From the NCBI GenBank assembly GCA_021847245.1, contig JAJZUC010000002.1, forward strand, positions 62,001-126,000: a stretch of DNA of 64,000 nt, in the 5' to 3' direction. The notes beneath the pieces are model-generated. The model had not been told where the DNA came from. It was given only the letters and a program-made list of their open reading frames with translations, and did no database searches. The DNA is from Deltaproteobacteria bacterium (lineage in GTDB: Bacteria > Desulfobacterota > Desulfuromonadia > Geobacterales > Geobacteraceae). A program made the position numbers and the translations under genes. Of this stretch, positions 32,974 to 42,120 are shown piece by piece; the stretch's first letter is position 1, and each line of letters begins with the position of its first letter.

Positions 32974-35900
32974 ATGATTGAAAAACTTATAGATTATTCC
33001 GCCCGAAACCGGGTCGTTATCCTGATGATTTTTGCCCTGATCGTGGCCTGGGGTGTCTGGTCGGTTTACAAGACCCCGGTTGACGCCATCCCGGACCTCT
33101 CCGACAACCAGGTGATCGTCTTCACCTCGTATCCCGGCCGCTCGCCCCAGGTAGTGGAGGACCAGGTCACCTACCCACTGGCGGTGAACCTCCAGGGGCT
33201 GCCGCAGGTGAAGGCGGTGCGGGCATCGAGCGCCTTCGGCTTCTCCATGATCTACGTGATCTTCGAAGACAAGGCGGACATCTACTGGGCGCGGACCCGG
33301 GTGCTGGAGCGCATGAACTACGCGGCATCGCTCCTCCCCACCGGTGTCGTCCCCACCCTGGGGCCCGACGGCACCGGTGTCGGTCACGTCTTCTGGTATA
33401 CGATCAACGGTAAAGGGTACGACCTGGAGCAGCTCCGCACCCTTCAGGACTGGTTCGTCCGTTACCAGCTCAACACCGTCCCCGGCGTGGCTGAAGTCGC
33501 CTCCATCGGCGGGTTCGTGCGCGAGTACCAGATCGACCTCGACCCGAACAAGCTCTTTGCCTACAACGTTAAGGTGGGCGAGGTCATGGAGGCGGTGAAG
33601 CGCTCCAACAACGACGTGGGCGGCAGGCTCATGGAGCAGGCTGACGCCGAGTACCTGATCCGCGGCAAGGGATACATCAAGTCCACCAGAGATCTGGAGG
33701 ATATCGTCGTTGGTAACGACATGCGCGGCACCCCGATCTATGTAAAGAACCTCGGCACCGTCCAGCTGGGCGGCGCCATCCGCCGCGGCTTGCTGGAGAT
33801 GAACGGCGAGGGTGAAGCGGTCGGCGGCATTGTGGTCATGCGCTACGGCGAGAATGCCCACGACGTCATCCATCGGGTAAAGGAGAAGATCGCGGCCCTG
33901 GAGAAGGGGCTTCCTCCCGGTGTGAAAATCATGGTCTCCTATGACCGTTCCGATCTGATCATGCGGGCCATTGAAACGCTCAAACACTCGCTGTTTGAAG
34001 AATCTATCGTCGTCTCTCTCGTCATTCTCGTTTTCCTGCTCCACTTCCAGAGCTCGATCGTCATTGTCCTCACCCTCCCCATCGCGGTGCTCATCTCCTT
34101 CATTACCATGAAGCTGATGGGGGTCACTTCAAACATCATGTCTCTGGGTGGCATCGCCATCGCCATCGGCGTGCTCGTCGACGCCGGGGTCATCATGGTG
34201 GAGAATTGCTACCGGCACCTCTCCGAAATGCCGCCGGAGGTGCGGAAGGAAAAGCGGCTGGAGGTCGTGATCACCAGTGCAAAACAAGTCGGCCGGGCCA
34301 TCTTCTTCTCCCTGGCGATCATCATCCTTTCCTTCGTGCCGGTCTTCATGCTGGAGGGGCAGGAAGGAAAGCTCTTTCACCCCCTCGCCTTCACCAAGAC
34401 CTTCTCCATGATCGGTTCGGCCTTCATCGCCATCACCCTGGTGCCGGTCCTCATGTACTTTTTCATGCGGGGGAAGATGCCGCCGGAGAGCTCCAACCCG
34501 GTTTCAACTTTCTTCATCCGGCTCTACTCGCCGGTCATCCGCTGGGTGTTGAAGTGGAAGAAGACCACCATCTTCCTCAATATCGTGGCCCTTGGGATCG
34601 CCATCCCCATGTTCATGAGCATAGGAAGCGAGTTCATGCCGCCGCTTGACGAGGGGTCCCTCCTCTACATGCCGGTCACGCTTCCAAACATCTCCGTCAA
34701 CGAAGCGAAACGGGTCATTTCGGTGCAGGATGCCATCATCAAGAGCGTGCCGGAAGTGGAGCACGTGCTCGGCAAAGTCGGTCGTGCCGAGACCTCCACC
34801 GACCCGGCGCCGGTCTCCATGTTCGAGAGCATCATCATACTCAAGCCCAAGGAGCAGTGGCGCAAGGGGCTTACCAAAGCGGACATCGTCTCCGAGCTGG
34901 ACTCCAAGCTTCAGCAGATCGGGGTCAGGAACGGCTGGACCCAGCCGATCATCAACCGGATCAACATGCTTTCCACCGGGGTCAGGACCGACCTGGGGGT
35001 GAAGATCTTCGGCAACGACCTGAGCGTCCTGAAGGACCTGGCGGTGCAGGCCGAAGGGATACTGAAGACTGTCCCGGGGGCCGCGGACGTGGTTGCGGAG
35101 CGGGTTACCGGCGGCAACTATATTGACATCGACGTCGACCGGGAGGCTGCCGCCCGTTACGGGGCCAAGGTCGGCGACATTCAGGACGTGATCGAAACCG
35201 CCCTTGGTGGCGAAATGCTCTCCACCAGCGTTGAGGGGCGAAACCGCTTCCCGATCCGCATCCGCTACCTGCGCAAGTACCGGGACAACATCCCGGCTAT
35301 CCAGCGTATCCTCGTCAGCGGGATGAACGGCGCCCAGGTACCGCTCTCCCTGGTGACGAAGCTCAAGGTTTCCACCGGCGCCCCGGAGATCAACAGCGAG
35401 GGGGGGCTCCTGCGCTCCATAGTCTTTCTGAACGTGCGGGGGCGCGATATGGGAGGCTTCGTCACCGAGGCGAAGCAGGTGCTGGAGAAACAACTGAAGC
35501 TCCCTCCCGGCTACTATGTGGCCTGGTCGGGACAGTGGGAGAACCAGGTCCGGGCTAAAAAGCGGCTGCAAATCCTCGTTCCCCTCGGCATGGTGATCAT
35601 CTTCATCCTCCTCTACTTCACCTTCCACTCGGCCCTGGAGGCGAGCATGGTCATGCTGTCGGTCCCTTTCGCCCTAGTGGGGGGGGTCTACCTGGTGAAG
35701 GCCCTCGGCTACAACATGTCGGTGGCGGTCTGGGTCGGCTTCATTGCCCTTTACGGGATAGCGGTGGAGACCGGTGTGGTGATGGTGATCTACCTCCACG
35801 AGGCGCTAGACAAAAAGCTCCTCAAGGGGCCGGTGACCGAGCAGGACATCTACGAGGCCACCTATGAAGGCGCGGTACTGCGGCTTCGTCCGAAGCTCAT

Positions 35901-36111
35901 GACCGTGGCAGTGGCCCTGATCGGCCTGGTGCCGATCATGTGGTCCAGCGGCACCGGCGCCGATGTGATGAAGCCGATTGCGGCGCCGATGATCGGTGGT
36001 ATGATTTCCTCGGCTGTTCACGTCCTCATCATGACGCCGGTTATTTTCGTCCTGATGAAAAAGCATGATCTGAAAAAGGGGAAACTGAAATATTCCGGGA
36101 TGAAGCACTAA
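32974..36111 (+). CDS. cusA: CusA-family heavy-metal RND efflux permease (second copy)
   Basis: The 1045-residue permease has full RND topology and the methionine positions of CusA: LLYMPVT, PVSMFES and RINMLSTG. TM4 reads GGIAIAIGVLVDAGVIMVEN, different from the first copy (GAMIDGAIVMIEN), hinting at distinct coupling or ions. C-terminal residues are charged (KKHDLKKGKLKYSGMKH). It completes the cusCBA operon and is followed by two small copper-binding genes. Cu(I)/Ag(I) export from periplasm and cytoplasm to the outside is expected. Confidence 0.92.
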   Translation: MIEKLIDYSARNRVVILMIFALIVAWGVWSVYKTPVDAIPDLSDNQVIVFTSYPGRSPQVVEDQVTYPLAVNLQGLPQVKAVRASSAFGFSMIYVIFEDKADIYWARTRVLERMNYAASLLPTGVVPTLGPDGTGVGHVFWYTINGKGYDLEQLRTLQDWFVRYQLNTVPGVAEVASIGGFVREYQIDLDPNKLFAYNVKVGEVMEAVKRSNNDVGGRLMEQADAEYLIRGKGYIKSTRDLEDIVVGNDMRGTPIYVKNLGTVQLGGAIRRGLLEMNGEGEAVGGIVVMRYGENAHDVIHRVKEKIAALEKGLPPGVKIMVSYDRSDLIMRAIETLKHSLFEESIVVSLVILVFLLHFQSSIVIVLTLPIAVLISFITMKLMGVTSNIMSLGGIAIAIGVLVDAGVIMVENCYRHLSEMPPEVRKEKRLEVVITSAKQVGRAIFFSLAIIILSFVPVFMLEGQEGKLFHPLAFTKTFSMIGSAFIAITLVPVLMYFFMRGKMPPESSNPVSTFFIRLYSPVIRWVLKWKKTTIFLNIVALGIAIPMFMSIGSEFMPPLDEGSLLYMPVTLPNISVNEAKRVISVQDAIIKSVPEVEHVLGKVGRAETSTDPAPVSMFESIIILKPKEQWRKGLTKADIVSELDSKLQQIGVRNGWTQPIINRINMLSTGVRTDLGVKIFGNDLSVLKDLAVQAEGILKTVPGAADVVAERVTGGNYIDIDVDREAAARYGAKVGDIQDVIETALGGEMLSTSVEGRNRFPIRIRYLRKYRDNIPAIQRILVSGMNGAQVPLSLVTKLKVSTGAPEINSEGGLLRSIVFLNVRGRDMGGFVTEAKQVLEKQLKLPPGYYVAWSGQWENQVRAKKRLQILVPLGMVIIFILLYFTFHSALEASMVMLSVPFALVGGVYLVKALGYNMSVAVWVGFIALYGIAVETGVVMVIYLHEALDKKLLKGPVTEQDIYEATYEGAVLRLRPKLMTVAVALIGLVPIMWSSGTGADVMKPIAAPMIGGMISSAVHVLIMTPVIFVLMKKHDLKKGKLKYSGMKH

Positions 36112-36137
36112 TTTTATTAGAGAAAGGAGGATTCCGC

Positions 36138-36272
36138 GTGAAAAAGGTATCGTTGTTTCTAGGAGCCTTGCTGATGGTGTCGCTGTTGTCTGCCTGTGCC
36201 GGGCTTGACAGCTCGACTTACCGTTCCGATCAATATGACAGCGGTAGTCACGGTGGGCATTCACATCATTAA
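36138..36272 (+). CDS. Tiny His-rich lipoprotein (44 residues) of the cus operon
   Basis: GTG at 36138 follows AGAAAGGAGGATTCCGC. The product begins VKKVSLFLGALLMVSLLSAC, with lipobox LLSAC, and the mature 25 residues end GSHGGHSHH. It is the same kind as the small lipoproteins at 20485-20658 and 20093-20242. It lies 26 bp downstream of the CusA stop and 55 bp upstream of a His/Met-rich gene, so it likely belongs to the same transcript. It is missed by ORF callers because of its length. Confidence 0.75.
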   Translation: MKKVSLFLGALLMVSLLSACAGLDSSTYRSDQYDSGSHGGHSHH

Positions 36273-36327
36273 GTGCGTCAGGCGGGCGCAGACCAGCCAA
36301 CCCACAAACCAAAAAGGAGAAAGAAAC

Positions 36328-36822
36328 ATGAAAAAAGCAGCAGTGATCATCGCAGCAGCAACGTTTGCCATCGCGGCCCCCATGACGGTATTTGCCATGG
36401 AACACGAAGGAATGAAAATGGAGCATGGTGGCCATATGGGGCACAAGGCTGGCGTTGTCCATGAAGAGGTTGTCAACGGAGTGAAGGCAACCTTCATGAT
36501 CATCAGTATGGATGAGCGGATGAAGGAGATGAAGATGGAGAAGCCCGCCGGGATGAAGGAGACCCATCACCTGATGGTAGTGTTCTCCGATGCCAAGAGC
36601 GGGAAGAACCTTTCCGAGGGTGAAGTGATGATCAAGACCCAGGCCCCTGATAAGACTACCCAGGAAAAGGAGTTAATGGCGATGCCGGGGATGGGCGGAA
36701 TGGGGGCCGGTTTTGGCGCCGACCTCATCATGGATAAGAAAGGGAAGTACGGCGTCATGGCCAAGTTCAAACTGGCCGACGGCAAGGTGCGCAGCGCCAA
36801 GTTCTGGTACACGGTAAAGTAG
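36328..36822 (+). CDS. Periplasmic His/Met-rich copper-binding protein
   Basis: ATG at 36328 follows AAAAAGGAGAAAGAAAC. After a signal peptide (residues 1-23, TVFA) the mature chain opens with EHEGMKMEHGGHMGHKAG, then a ~100-residue beta domain and a Met-rich loop (MAMPGMGGMGAGFG). The domain pattern (VNGVKATFMIISMDER, HHLMVVFSDAKSGK) is seen in uncharacterised proteins next to CusA genes. It probably buffers Cu(I) in the periplasm for the pump encoded upstream. 164 residues; no named family is certain. Confidence 0.65.
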   Translation: MKKAAVIIAAATFAIAAPMTVFAMEHEGMKMEHGGHMGHKAGVVHEEVVNGVKATFMIISMDERMKEMKMEKPAGMKETHHLMVVFSDAKSGKNLSEGEVMIKTQAPDKTTQEKELMAMPGMGGMGAGFGADLIMDKKGKYGVMAKFKLADGKVRSAKFWYTVK

Positions 36823-36846
36823 CCGGCCTTACGCGGCGGGCAGAGG

Positions 36847-36875
36847 GGGCGGCCGTCGGGCCGCCCTTTCTTTTT
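36847..36875 (+). terminator. Intrinsic terminator closing the cus operon
   Basis: GGGCGGCC (36847-36854) pairs with GGCCGCCC (36859-36866) and is followed by TTTCTTTTT. Placed 25 bp after the copper-binding protein's stop, it should end the cusCBA transcript. Confidence 0.75.
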
Positions 36876-36889
36876 CGGGGAGGTTTGCC

Positions 36890-37762
36890 ATGAAGAAGCA
36901 GCTTTTGCCGTTACTGGCGGTGGTCGTCCTGGCCGCGGTTTTCCTGGCTTCATGCCGGGAGAAGGGGAGCGCTCCGCCGGCGACGAAACCGGTACGGGTC
37001 TCCGCCACGGCGGCGTACGAGAAGTATTTCGGTCCCCCGCCCACCACCGACAAGGGAACCTGCTACGCCTTCGTCATCTATTTCCCGTCGGCCGGGAAAC
37101 CCGGGAAGGTGGTTCCGTTTCCGTTTTTCACCTTCGACCAGGGTTCCCTCATGAAGGTGGCGGTGGAGCGGCTCCTCGGCGGCATGGATGTGGGGAGCTA
37201 CAGGGGTGAATTTTCCCAGCCGTTTGCTCCCGGTGCCCATCTCCGAACCATTTCCCGGGAGGGAGACCTCGTGAAGGTCGACCTGGGGAAGGATTTCCTG
37301 AAGGTAGACGCGGACCGGCAGGGGATGCTGGACGCCCTCAGCATGACCCTCACCCAGTTCGAAGGGGTGAAGGGGGTGCGGCTCCTCTCGGAAGGGAAGG
37401 CGCCCGACTACGCAACGGAAACCCTCCTCCCCCCGGAATCAGCGGTGCTGGAACCGGGCCCCCCCCGCCTCCTGAGTGTGACGGCGATGAAGGAGAAAGG
37501 GGCGAAGGCCGTGGAGGAAGTCAACGCCTTCTTCGACCGCCCCGTGGAGATCAGGGTGTTGCAGATGACGGCACGCGACGGTAAACCCTTCGTCGGCGAG
37601 GTTTACCACTCCATCTTCGACATGGCGGCGGTGCTGAAGCCGAAGGACCCCTCGCAGTTCAAGGCGGGAATGCCGGTGAAGGTCCGCTGGCAGGTCGTCG
37701 ACAAGGTCGGCAGGTCCGCCGGCGGGGATGGGGAGTTCGCGCTGGAAGTCCGGGAGCACTGA
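36890..37762 (+). CDS. GerMN-domain lipoprotein
   Basis: The 290-residue product starts MKKQLLPLLAVVVLAAVFLASC, a lipoprotein signal, and then carries a GerMN (sporulation/germination) domain: VAVERLLGGMD, VKVDLGKDFLKV, DALSMTLTQFEGVKGVRLLSEG. A second region (about residues 195-290, RPVEIRVLQMTARDGKPFVG) resembles a beta-sandwich. Such lipoproteins are common in non-sporulating bacteria, where the role is unclear. It lies right after a terminator with its own ribosome site (GGGGAGGTTTGCC). It has no obvious link to copper. Confidence 0.75.
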   Translation: MKKQLLPLLAVVVLAAVFLASCREKGSAPPATKPVRVSATAAYEKYFGPPPTTDKGTCYAFVIYFPSAGKPGKVVPFPFFTFDQGSLMKVAVERLLGGMDVGSYRGEFSQPFAPGAHLRTISREGDLVKVDLGKDFLKVDADRQGMLDALSMTLTQFEGVKGVRLLSEGKAPDYATETLLPPESAVLEPGPPRLLSVTAMKEKGAKAVEEVNAFFDRPVEIRVLQMTARDGKPFVGEVYHSIFDMAAVLKPKDPSQFKAGMPVKVRWQVVDKVGRSAGGDGEFALEVREH

Positions 37763-37987
37763 GGTTGGTGCGGCTAGACCACTGGCGGGTTGTCATGAAC
37801 GCTAAATTGGTGTATTGAATGATCTGTTTTTTCCTCTGCCGCATCTCGCCTGCATGTGCTCTCAGTTGGCCGTCTTTCGTTCAATCTTCCCCAAAGCGCG
37901 GGAAATAGCGGATGTTTGGCTGTCTCGTATCGTGCCGCGTGTCATGCGGCGGCGGATCATCTTCGATTGATAGGGAGGAGAAGTTTA

Positions 37988-38821
37988 GTGAAGAAGACTG
38001 TTGTTGCCATGGTTGGTATGTTGCTGACGGCTACCGCTGCCCAGGCGGAGCACAAACTGCTGTTCACCAACGTGCTGGAACAGAAGCAGATCGAGGGCCA
38101 GGCCACCTTCGAATATTCCCACTCCAGGGGGAACATCGCCAGCCCAGTCGACGGGCCGGGGCTGCGGACCACCAATGCGGTGGAGTCCTTCTATTCCCTC
38201 GGCGTCGGTCTCGGGCACGGCCTGGAGATAACCGCTTCGATCCCCTTCGTCTTTTCGGAGCGGGCCAAGACGGAATTCGCCGGCGTAGAGCCCGAGTATG
38301 AAAAGCGCGACGGCTTCGGCGACGCCGCCCTCGAAGCCAAGTACCGTCTCCTCGGCGGTGAGGAGGAGCCATTTACCCTGGTCACCGGCCTCGGCCTGAA
38401 GTTCGACAGCGCCCGCCGGAAAGACGCGGGGACCGGTACGACCGACGTGAGCCCCTTCATCGCCGCCAGCGCTAACCTGGGTCACCACTACATCCCCTAC
38501 GCCATCTACCGGGCGACCCTCAGAAACCACGACGTGCAGGACACCCATACCCTCTCCCTCGGCGTCGAGAAGGAGCTGAACCCTACGGTAACGCTCGACG
38601 CCAAGATCGCTGCCGACTTCAACACCGCTGCCAGCGACATCACCGCCAACGAGGATTTCTCCTTCGAGTTGACCAGTTACATCCAGGTAGCGCACAACTT
38701 CTATCTCCTCCCCAGCGCGGCCTACACCCTGGCCACCAATGCCACCGACAAAGCCGCGGATCTCCGTCTGGGTCCGGCCGACGGCTTCCGCGGCGGACTC
38801 TCCCTCTACTACCTGTATTGA
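37988..38821 (+). CDS. Outer-membrane beta-barrel protein, transporter-like
   Basis: GTG at 37988 follows GGGAGGAGAAGTTTA; in-frame sequence upstream has no good start. A signal peptide (residues 1-19, AAQA) leads a 258-residue chain of alternating strands (FEYSHSRGN, LEITASIPFVFSER, ALEAKYRLLG, DVSPFIAASANLGHH) ending GGLSLYYLY. This resembles the transporter/phenol-MetA-type beta-barrel family, whose members move small molecules across the outer membrane. Substrate unknown. A strong terminator follows. Confidence 0.7.
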   Translation: MKKTVVAMVGMLLTATAAQAEHKLLFTNVLEQKQIEGQATFEYSHSRGNIASPVDGPGLRTTNAVESFYSLGVGLGHGLEITASIPFVFSERAKTEFAGVEPEYEKRDGFGDAALEAKYRLLGGEEEPFTLVTGLGLKFDSARRKDAGTGTTDVSPFIAASANLGHHYIPYAIYRATLRNHDVQDTHTLSLGVEKELNPTVTLDAKIAADFNTAASDITANEDFSFELTSYIQVAHNFYLLPSAAYTLATNATDKAADLRLGPADGFRGGLSLYYLY

Positions 38822-38877
38822 GCCGCAACGCGGCGTCCCGATTGCAGAGGGAAGCCCCCTGCGGGGCTCAAAATACG

Positions 38878-38911
38878 AAAAAGGTCCTTGTCTTTGGCGA
38901 GGGCCTTTTTT
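38878..38911 (+). terminator. Intrinsic terminator
   Basis: AAAAAGGTCC and GGGCCTTTTT arms, with G-U pairing, form a stem and the arm itself provides the T-run. It follows the outer-membrane protein stop by about 57 bp. Confidence 0.7.
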
Positions 38912-39004
38912 CGTCTGGGATCGATCCAATGGCTGTGAATAATAAGGTCCGCTTGGAGAGTGAAGGGCTGGAATACCGGGACGCCGTTGGCCCGGTTATC
39001 CATT

Positions 39005-39367
39005 TTACTTGACTGGCTGAACGAGGCAGGTTGCGGCCTTTTTCCTGGCGATGTCGCCGGGACGGATTTCACCTTTGATCACTTGAGCTTCGAAATAGTG
39101 GCTGCCGACGTACGACTCCACCTTCACCTGGCCGACTTCGACCTCCTTCGGGTTCTTGGCGCCGCCGATTTCCCGATAGACCTTGAGCACATCGTTCAGG
39201 CAGATCTCTTTTTTTACGTCGGCGGTGCCGCTGTGGAAGAGATGCACCTTGTTTCCGACCTTCATGACCACTTCGCTCGTCACCTTGTCGGCAGCCACCG
39301 CCTTGAGCGGGGCCGAGACGAGGAGCGAGGCGATCAGGATTCCGATAACCGCAATGATGGTACGCAT
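39005..39367 (-). CDS. Periplasmic protein of unknown function (120 residues)
   Basis: ATG at 39367 follows AAAAAGGAGGATTGTC. The signal peptide (residues 1-26, AVAA) leads a soluble domain containing EVVMKVGNKVHLFHSG, DVKKEICLNDVLKVYRE and VKVESYVGSHYFEAQVIKG. Two cysteines (in EICLND and ATCLVQ) could form a disulfide. I do not recognise the family. It is on the opposite strand to the upstream outer-membrane gene, and no partner genes are obvious. Confidence 0.65.
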   Translation of the reverse strand: MRTIIAVIGILIASLLVSAPLKAVAADKVTSEVVMKVGNKVHLFHSGTADVKKEICLNDVLKVYREIGGAKNPKEVEVGQVKVESYVGSHYFEAQVIKGEIRPGDIARKKAATCLVQPVK

Positions 39368-39556
39368 GACAATCCTCCTTTTTAGGTGATTTCACATTCT
39401 ACAGCTTCAGGCGAGCACCTTTAGTTTTCACCCCCTTTCTTCGCATTGGTATTGAGTCTACACCATTCGTACGGAATCCTCCACTTTTCTATGACGTTCC
39501 AGGTGCCGTGGAAACTAGCCAGGGTCCACTTGCTTCGTCCCCGGAGCCGTTATCGA

Positions 39557-40012
39557 CTAGCCCTTCCGTTCCCGCTTCGCCGGCACCCCGAGCCACCCGG
39601 TCCCGAGCACCCCGAGCGCCGCCGAGGTGATCAGCAGCCCGCCGAAGGAGCCGTTGTAGAGTGCCATGAGGGGGGTCGAGAGGGGAAAGAGGATGGTGTG
39701 GAAGAACATCTCCCCGGCGGACATCGGGGTGCCCTCCGAGGTGACGCGGAGCAGGATATAGTAGAGCGGCCCCCCGATCCAGATACCGGCGACCATCGCC
39801 ATGGCGGCGCTCATGAGCCGCTGCTGCGAAGAGGTTGCCTTGACGAGGTGCCAGAAGGCGGTGCCGCAGGTGACGGGCAGGGCGACCGTCTTGGCGGTGA
39901 TCCAGGCAGTCGTCGACCACCCCTCTTCGAAGTGGGTCACGAGGAGATCTTCACCCCAGAAAACCAGGGCGCCCCACAGGGGACAGACGATCCAGATCGC
40001 GATTTTGTTCAT
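39557..40012 (-). CDS. Small integral membrane protein of unknown function
   Basis: The 151-residue protein has four hydrophobic helices (about residues 5-22, 35-55, 65-88 and 100-138) with polar loops containing WGEDLLVTHFEEGW and RVTSEGTPM. No catalytic motif is visible. It lies 68 bp downstream of the TerC-family gene on the same strand, so the two may be cotranscribed and both act in the inner membrane. Confidence 0.6.
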   Translation of the reverse strand: MNKIAIWIVCPLWGALVFWGEDLLVTHFEEGWSTTAWITAKTVALPVTCGTAFWHLVKATSSQQRLMSAAMAMVAGIWIGGPLYYILLRVTSEGTPMSAGEMFFHTILFPLSTPLMALYNGSFGGLLITSAALGVLGTGWLGVPAKRERKG

Positions 40013-40080
40013 GGCGCCCCGCTTGTGCCGCAGCTGTTACATCCATTTTACCAGAATGCGGGGAGGTGTCGCGGGAGCGC

Positions 40081-40824
40081 CTATTCCTCCCCTTCGTACG
40101 GCTGGTGGAGCTTGACCGGCGTGCCGCGGGCGCGGACCCGCATGTTGAGCATCTCCACCACCACCGAAAACGCCATGGCGAAGTAAATGTACCCCTTCGG
40201 AATGTGCATGCCGAGGGCGTCGCCGATGAGCGCAACCCCGATCAGGATCAGGAACGAGAGGGCGAGCATCTTGATGGTGGGGTGACGGTCCACGAAGGCG
40301 CTGATCTTGCCGGAGAAGAGCATCATGAAGCCGACTGCGACGACGACCGCCGTTACCATGACGGCGAGCTGGCTGGCCATGCCGATGGCGGTGATGATGG
40401 AGTCGAGGGAGAAGACGATGTCGAGCAGCAGGATCTGGACGATGGTGCCGGCGAAGGATGCCGCCCCCCTGGCCGACGCGTGTCCTTCCTCCCCTTCGAG
40501 CTTGTCGTGGATCTCCATGGTGCTCTTGGCCAGCAGGAAGAGCCCCCCCAACAGAAGGATCAGTCCCCGTCCCGTAATCTCGCGGTCGAGCACCGAAAAG
40601 AGCGGCGCCGTCAGCCCCATAAGCCAGGTGAGGGAGAAGAGGAGCCCGACCCGGGTGAACATGGCCAAGGCAAGGCCGGTGAGGCGCGCCCGGTTCTGCT
40701 GCCCGGGGGGAAGCTTTCCCGAGAGGATGGAGATGAAGATGATATTGTCGATGCCTAGGACAATTTCGAGGGCGGTGAGGGTTGCCAGGGCAATCCAGGC
40801 CTGGGGGTCGGTGAGCCAGTCCAT
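40081..40824 (-). CDS. TerC-family integral membrane protein
   Basis: ATG at 40824 (MDWLTDPQAW) follows CAAGGAGTTTTCACAG; the open frame runs much further upstream without a start signal. The 247-residue protein has about seven membrane segments with the family hallmarks ALEIVLGIDNIIFISIL and LLLDIVFSLDSIITAIGM, where buried Asp residues line a metal path. TerC-family proteins export Mn or Ca, or act in tellurite resistance. A C-terminal charged tail follows the last helix. Confidence 0.9.
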   Translation of the reverse strand: MDWLTDPQAWIALATLTALEIVLGIDNIIFISILSGKLPPGQQNRARLTGLALAMFTRVGLLFSLTWLMGLTAPLFSVLDREITGRGLILLLGGLFLLAKSTMEIHDKLEGEEGHASARGAASFAGTIVQILLLDIVFSLDSIITAIGMASQLAVMVTAVVVAVGFMMLFSGKISAFVDRHPTIKMLALSFLILIGVALIGDALGMHIPKGYIYFAMAFSVVVEMLNMRVRARGTPVKLHQPYEGEE

Positions 40825-41160
40825 CTGTGAAAACTCCTTGAAAGGTTGATATGGCGGTGCCCACATATACCGGCGCTCCTGGGCTCTGTCAACTCGCATC
40901 TTCGAACGAAGATCCTTTTTCCCTTCTGCTGTGGAATAGTCAACAGCGCGAATGGGTACTATTCTGCAATCTTTCTCCCGGCTCACATGGTGCATTGTGT
41001 AACATACCGTAATTGCTTGAATATGTGTGAGTAGCCGGTTGGCATGAACCTTGTTAGTGAGTTTGCCGGGCACCGTCCCGCCGCTCAATGGCTGCGGCGG
41101 CGAATGCTGTGGCGCCGGCCGGACCGTCCGATAATTTCCGTCGAAAGAAAGGAACAGACA
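40825..41160. other. Divergent intergenic region (336 bp) between terC-like and DUF2318 genes
   Basis: It holds the terC ribosome site at its left end and a probable sigma-54 promoter at 41039-41055. No ORF with a ribosome site is seen. Confidence 0.45.
41039..41055 (+). promoter_or_regulatory. Candidate sigma-54 promoter for the second DUF2318 gene
   Basis: TTGGCATGAACCTTGTT keeps the -24 GG (41041-41042) and a -12 G at the right distance, with GT in place of GC. It lies about 106 bp upstream of the ATG at 41161. Confidence 0.4.
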
Positions 41161-41634
41161 ATGAGCAGATCGGGAAAAAGTTTCATGAAGTCCTGGGTGG
41201 CGGCCCTCGTGATCGTTCTCGCGGCGGTTGGAGTGGGAGCCGCCTTCTCGTTCCCCGGGCTGGGGACGTACGAGAAGGTGAAGGCGGTAAACGGCGCGGT
41301 CGCCATCCCGCTTGCCGCGGTCTCCGACGGCACGGCCCACTTCTACAAGTACTCCCAGGGGGGAAAGGATGTTGCATTCTTCGTGGTCAAGTCTCCCTCC
41401 GGCGCGGTCAAGACCGCCTTTGACGCCTGCGACGTCTGCTTCCGTGAGAAAAAAGGGTACGAGCAGGGCGGGGGATACATGATCTGCAAGCAGTGCAACA
41501 GGAAGTTCGATATCAACCGGATCGGCCACGGGGCCGGCGGCGGCTGCAACCCCTCCTTCCTCCCGAGCCGCCAGGCCGGGGGCTCCATCGTCATCGCGGT
41601 CTCCGACCTGATGGCCGGGGCCCGGTTCTTCTAG
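41161..41634 (+). CDS. DUF2318 protein, second copy
   Basis: ATG at 41161 follows GAAAGGAACAGACA. The 157-residue product has one membrane helix (about residues 11-33) and the DUF2318 motifs [24 protein letters not shown] and [10 protein letters not shown]. It is clearly paralogous to the protein at 26535-27080 (shared FREKKGY and NRIG) but has a shorter N-terminus. The permease expected next is missing, and an ATPase fragment follows. It may be a non-functional orphan or partner of the other transporter. Confidence 0.8.
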   Translation: MSRSGKSFMKSWVAALVIVLAAVGVGAAFSFPGLGTYEKVKAVNGAVAIPLAAVSDGTAHFYKYSQGGKDVAFFVVKSPSGAVKTAFDACDVCFREKKGYEQGGGYMICKQCNRKFDINRIGHGAGGGCNPSFLPSRQAGGSIVIAVSDLMAGARFF

Positions 41635-41655
41635 CTTGCGACGAACCAGCGCCAG

Positions 41656-41937
41656 GATACGCTCTCCGGCGGCGAGCAGGAGCGAGTCGCCATCGCCCGC
41701 GCCATCGTCGGCAACCCGCCGATACTTCTGGCCGACGAGCCCACCGGCAACCTCGATTCCGCCACGAGCGAAGAAGTGATGAGGCTTTTCCGCCGCCTCA
41801 ACGAAGAGGGCCAGACGGTGGTCATGGTCACCCACAACCCGGAAAACTGCGCCTACGCCGACCGGACCATCTCCCTGCGGGACGGGTTGATCGTAGAAGA
41901 GCGCCGTGGGGCGGACCCCGCGCGAAGTGCCGCCTGA
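41656..41937 (+). pseudogene. 3' half of a LolD/MacB-type ABC ATPase
   Basis: Beginning 22 bp after the DUF2318 stop, the frame reads [20 protein letters not shown], then [15 protein letters not shown] and [14 protein letters not shown], which is the signature motif through the H-loop. Walker A, the Q-loop and the N-terminal ~120 residues are absent, as is the permease. It corresponds to residues about 140-221 of the ATPase at 28312-28977. A deletion removed the permease and most of the ATPase gene. No start codon fits. Confidence 0.85.
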
Positions 41938-42005
41938 AGGGAGCCAGACTAAAAAAAGTATTGACTCCCCCCGCGTCCCTTTGCTATATAACGGGAACCT
42001 GTTTC

Positions 42006-42080
<75 letters not shown>

Positions 42081-42090
42081 AGAAAGCCAA

Positions 42091-42120
42091 GGGGCCAGAT
42101 CAAGAATCTGGCCCCTTTTT
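42091..42120 (+). terminator. Strong intrinsic terminator after tRNA-Gly
   Basis: GGGGCCAGAT (42091-42100) pairs perfectly with ATCTGGCCCC (42106-42115), followed by five T. It lies 10 bp after the tRNA CCA end. Confidence 0.85.
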
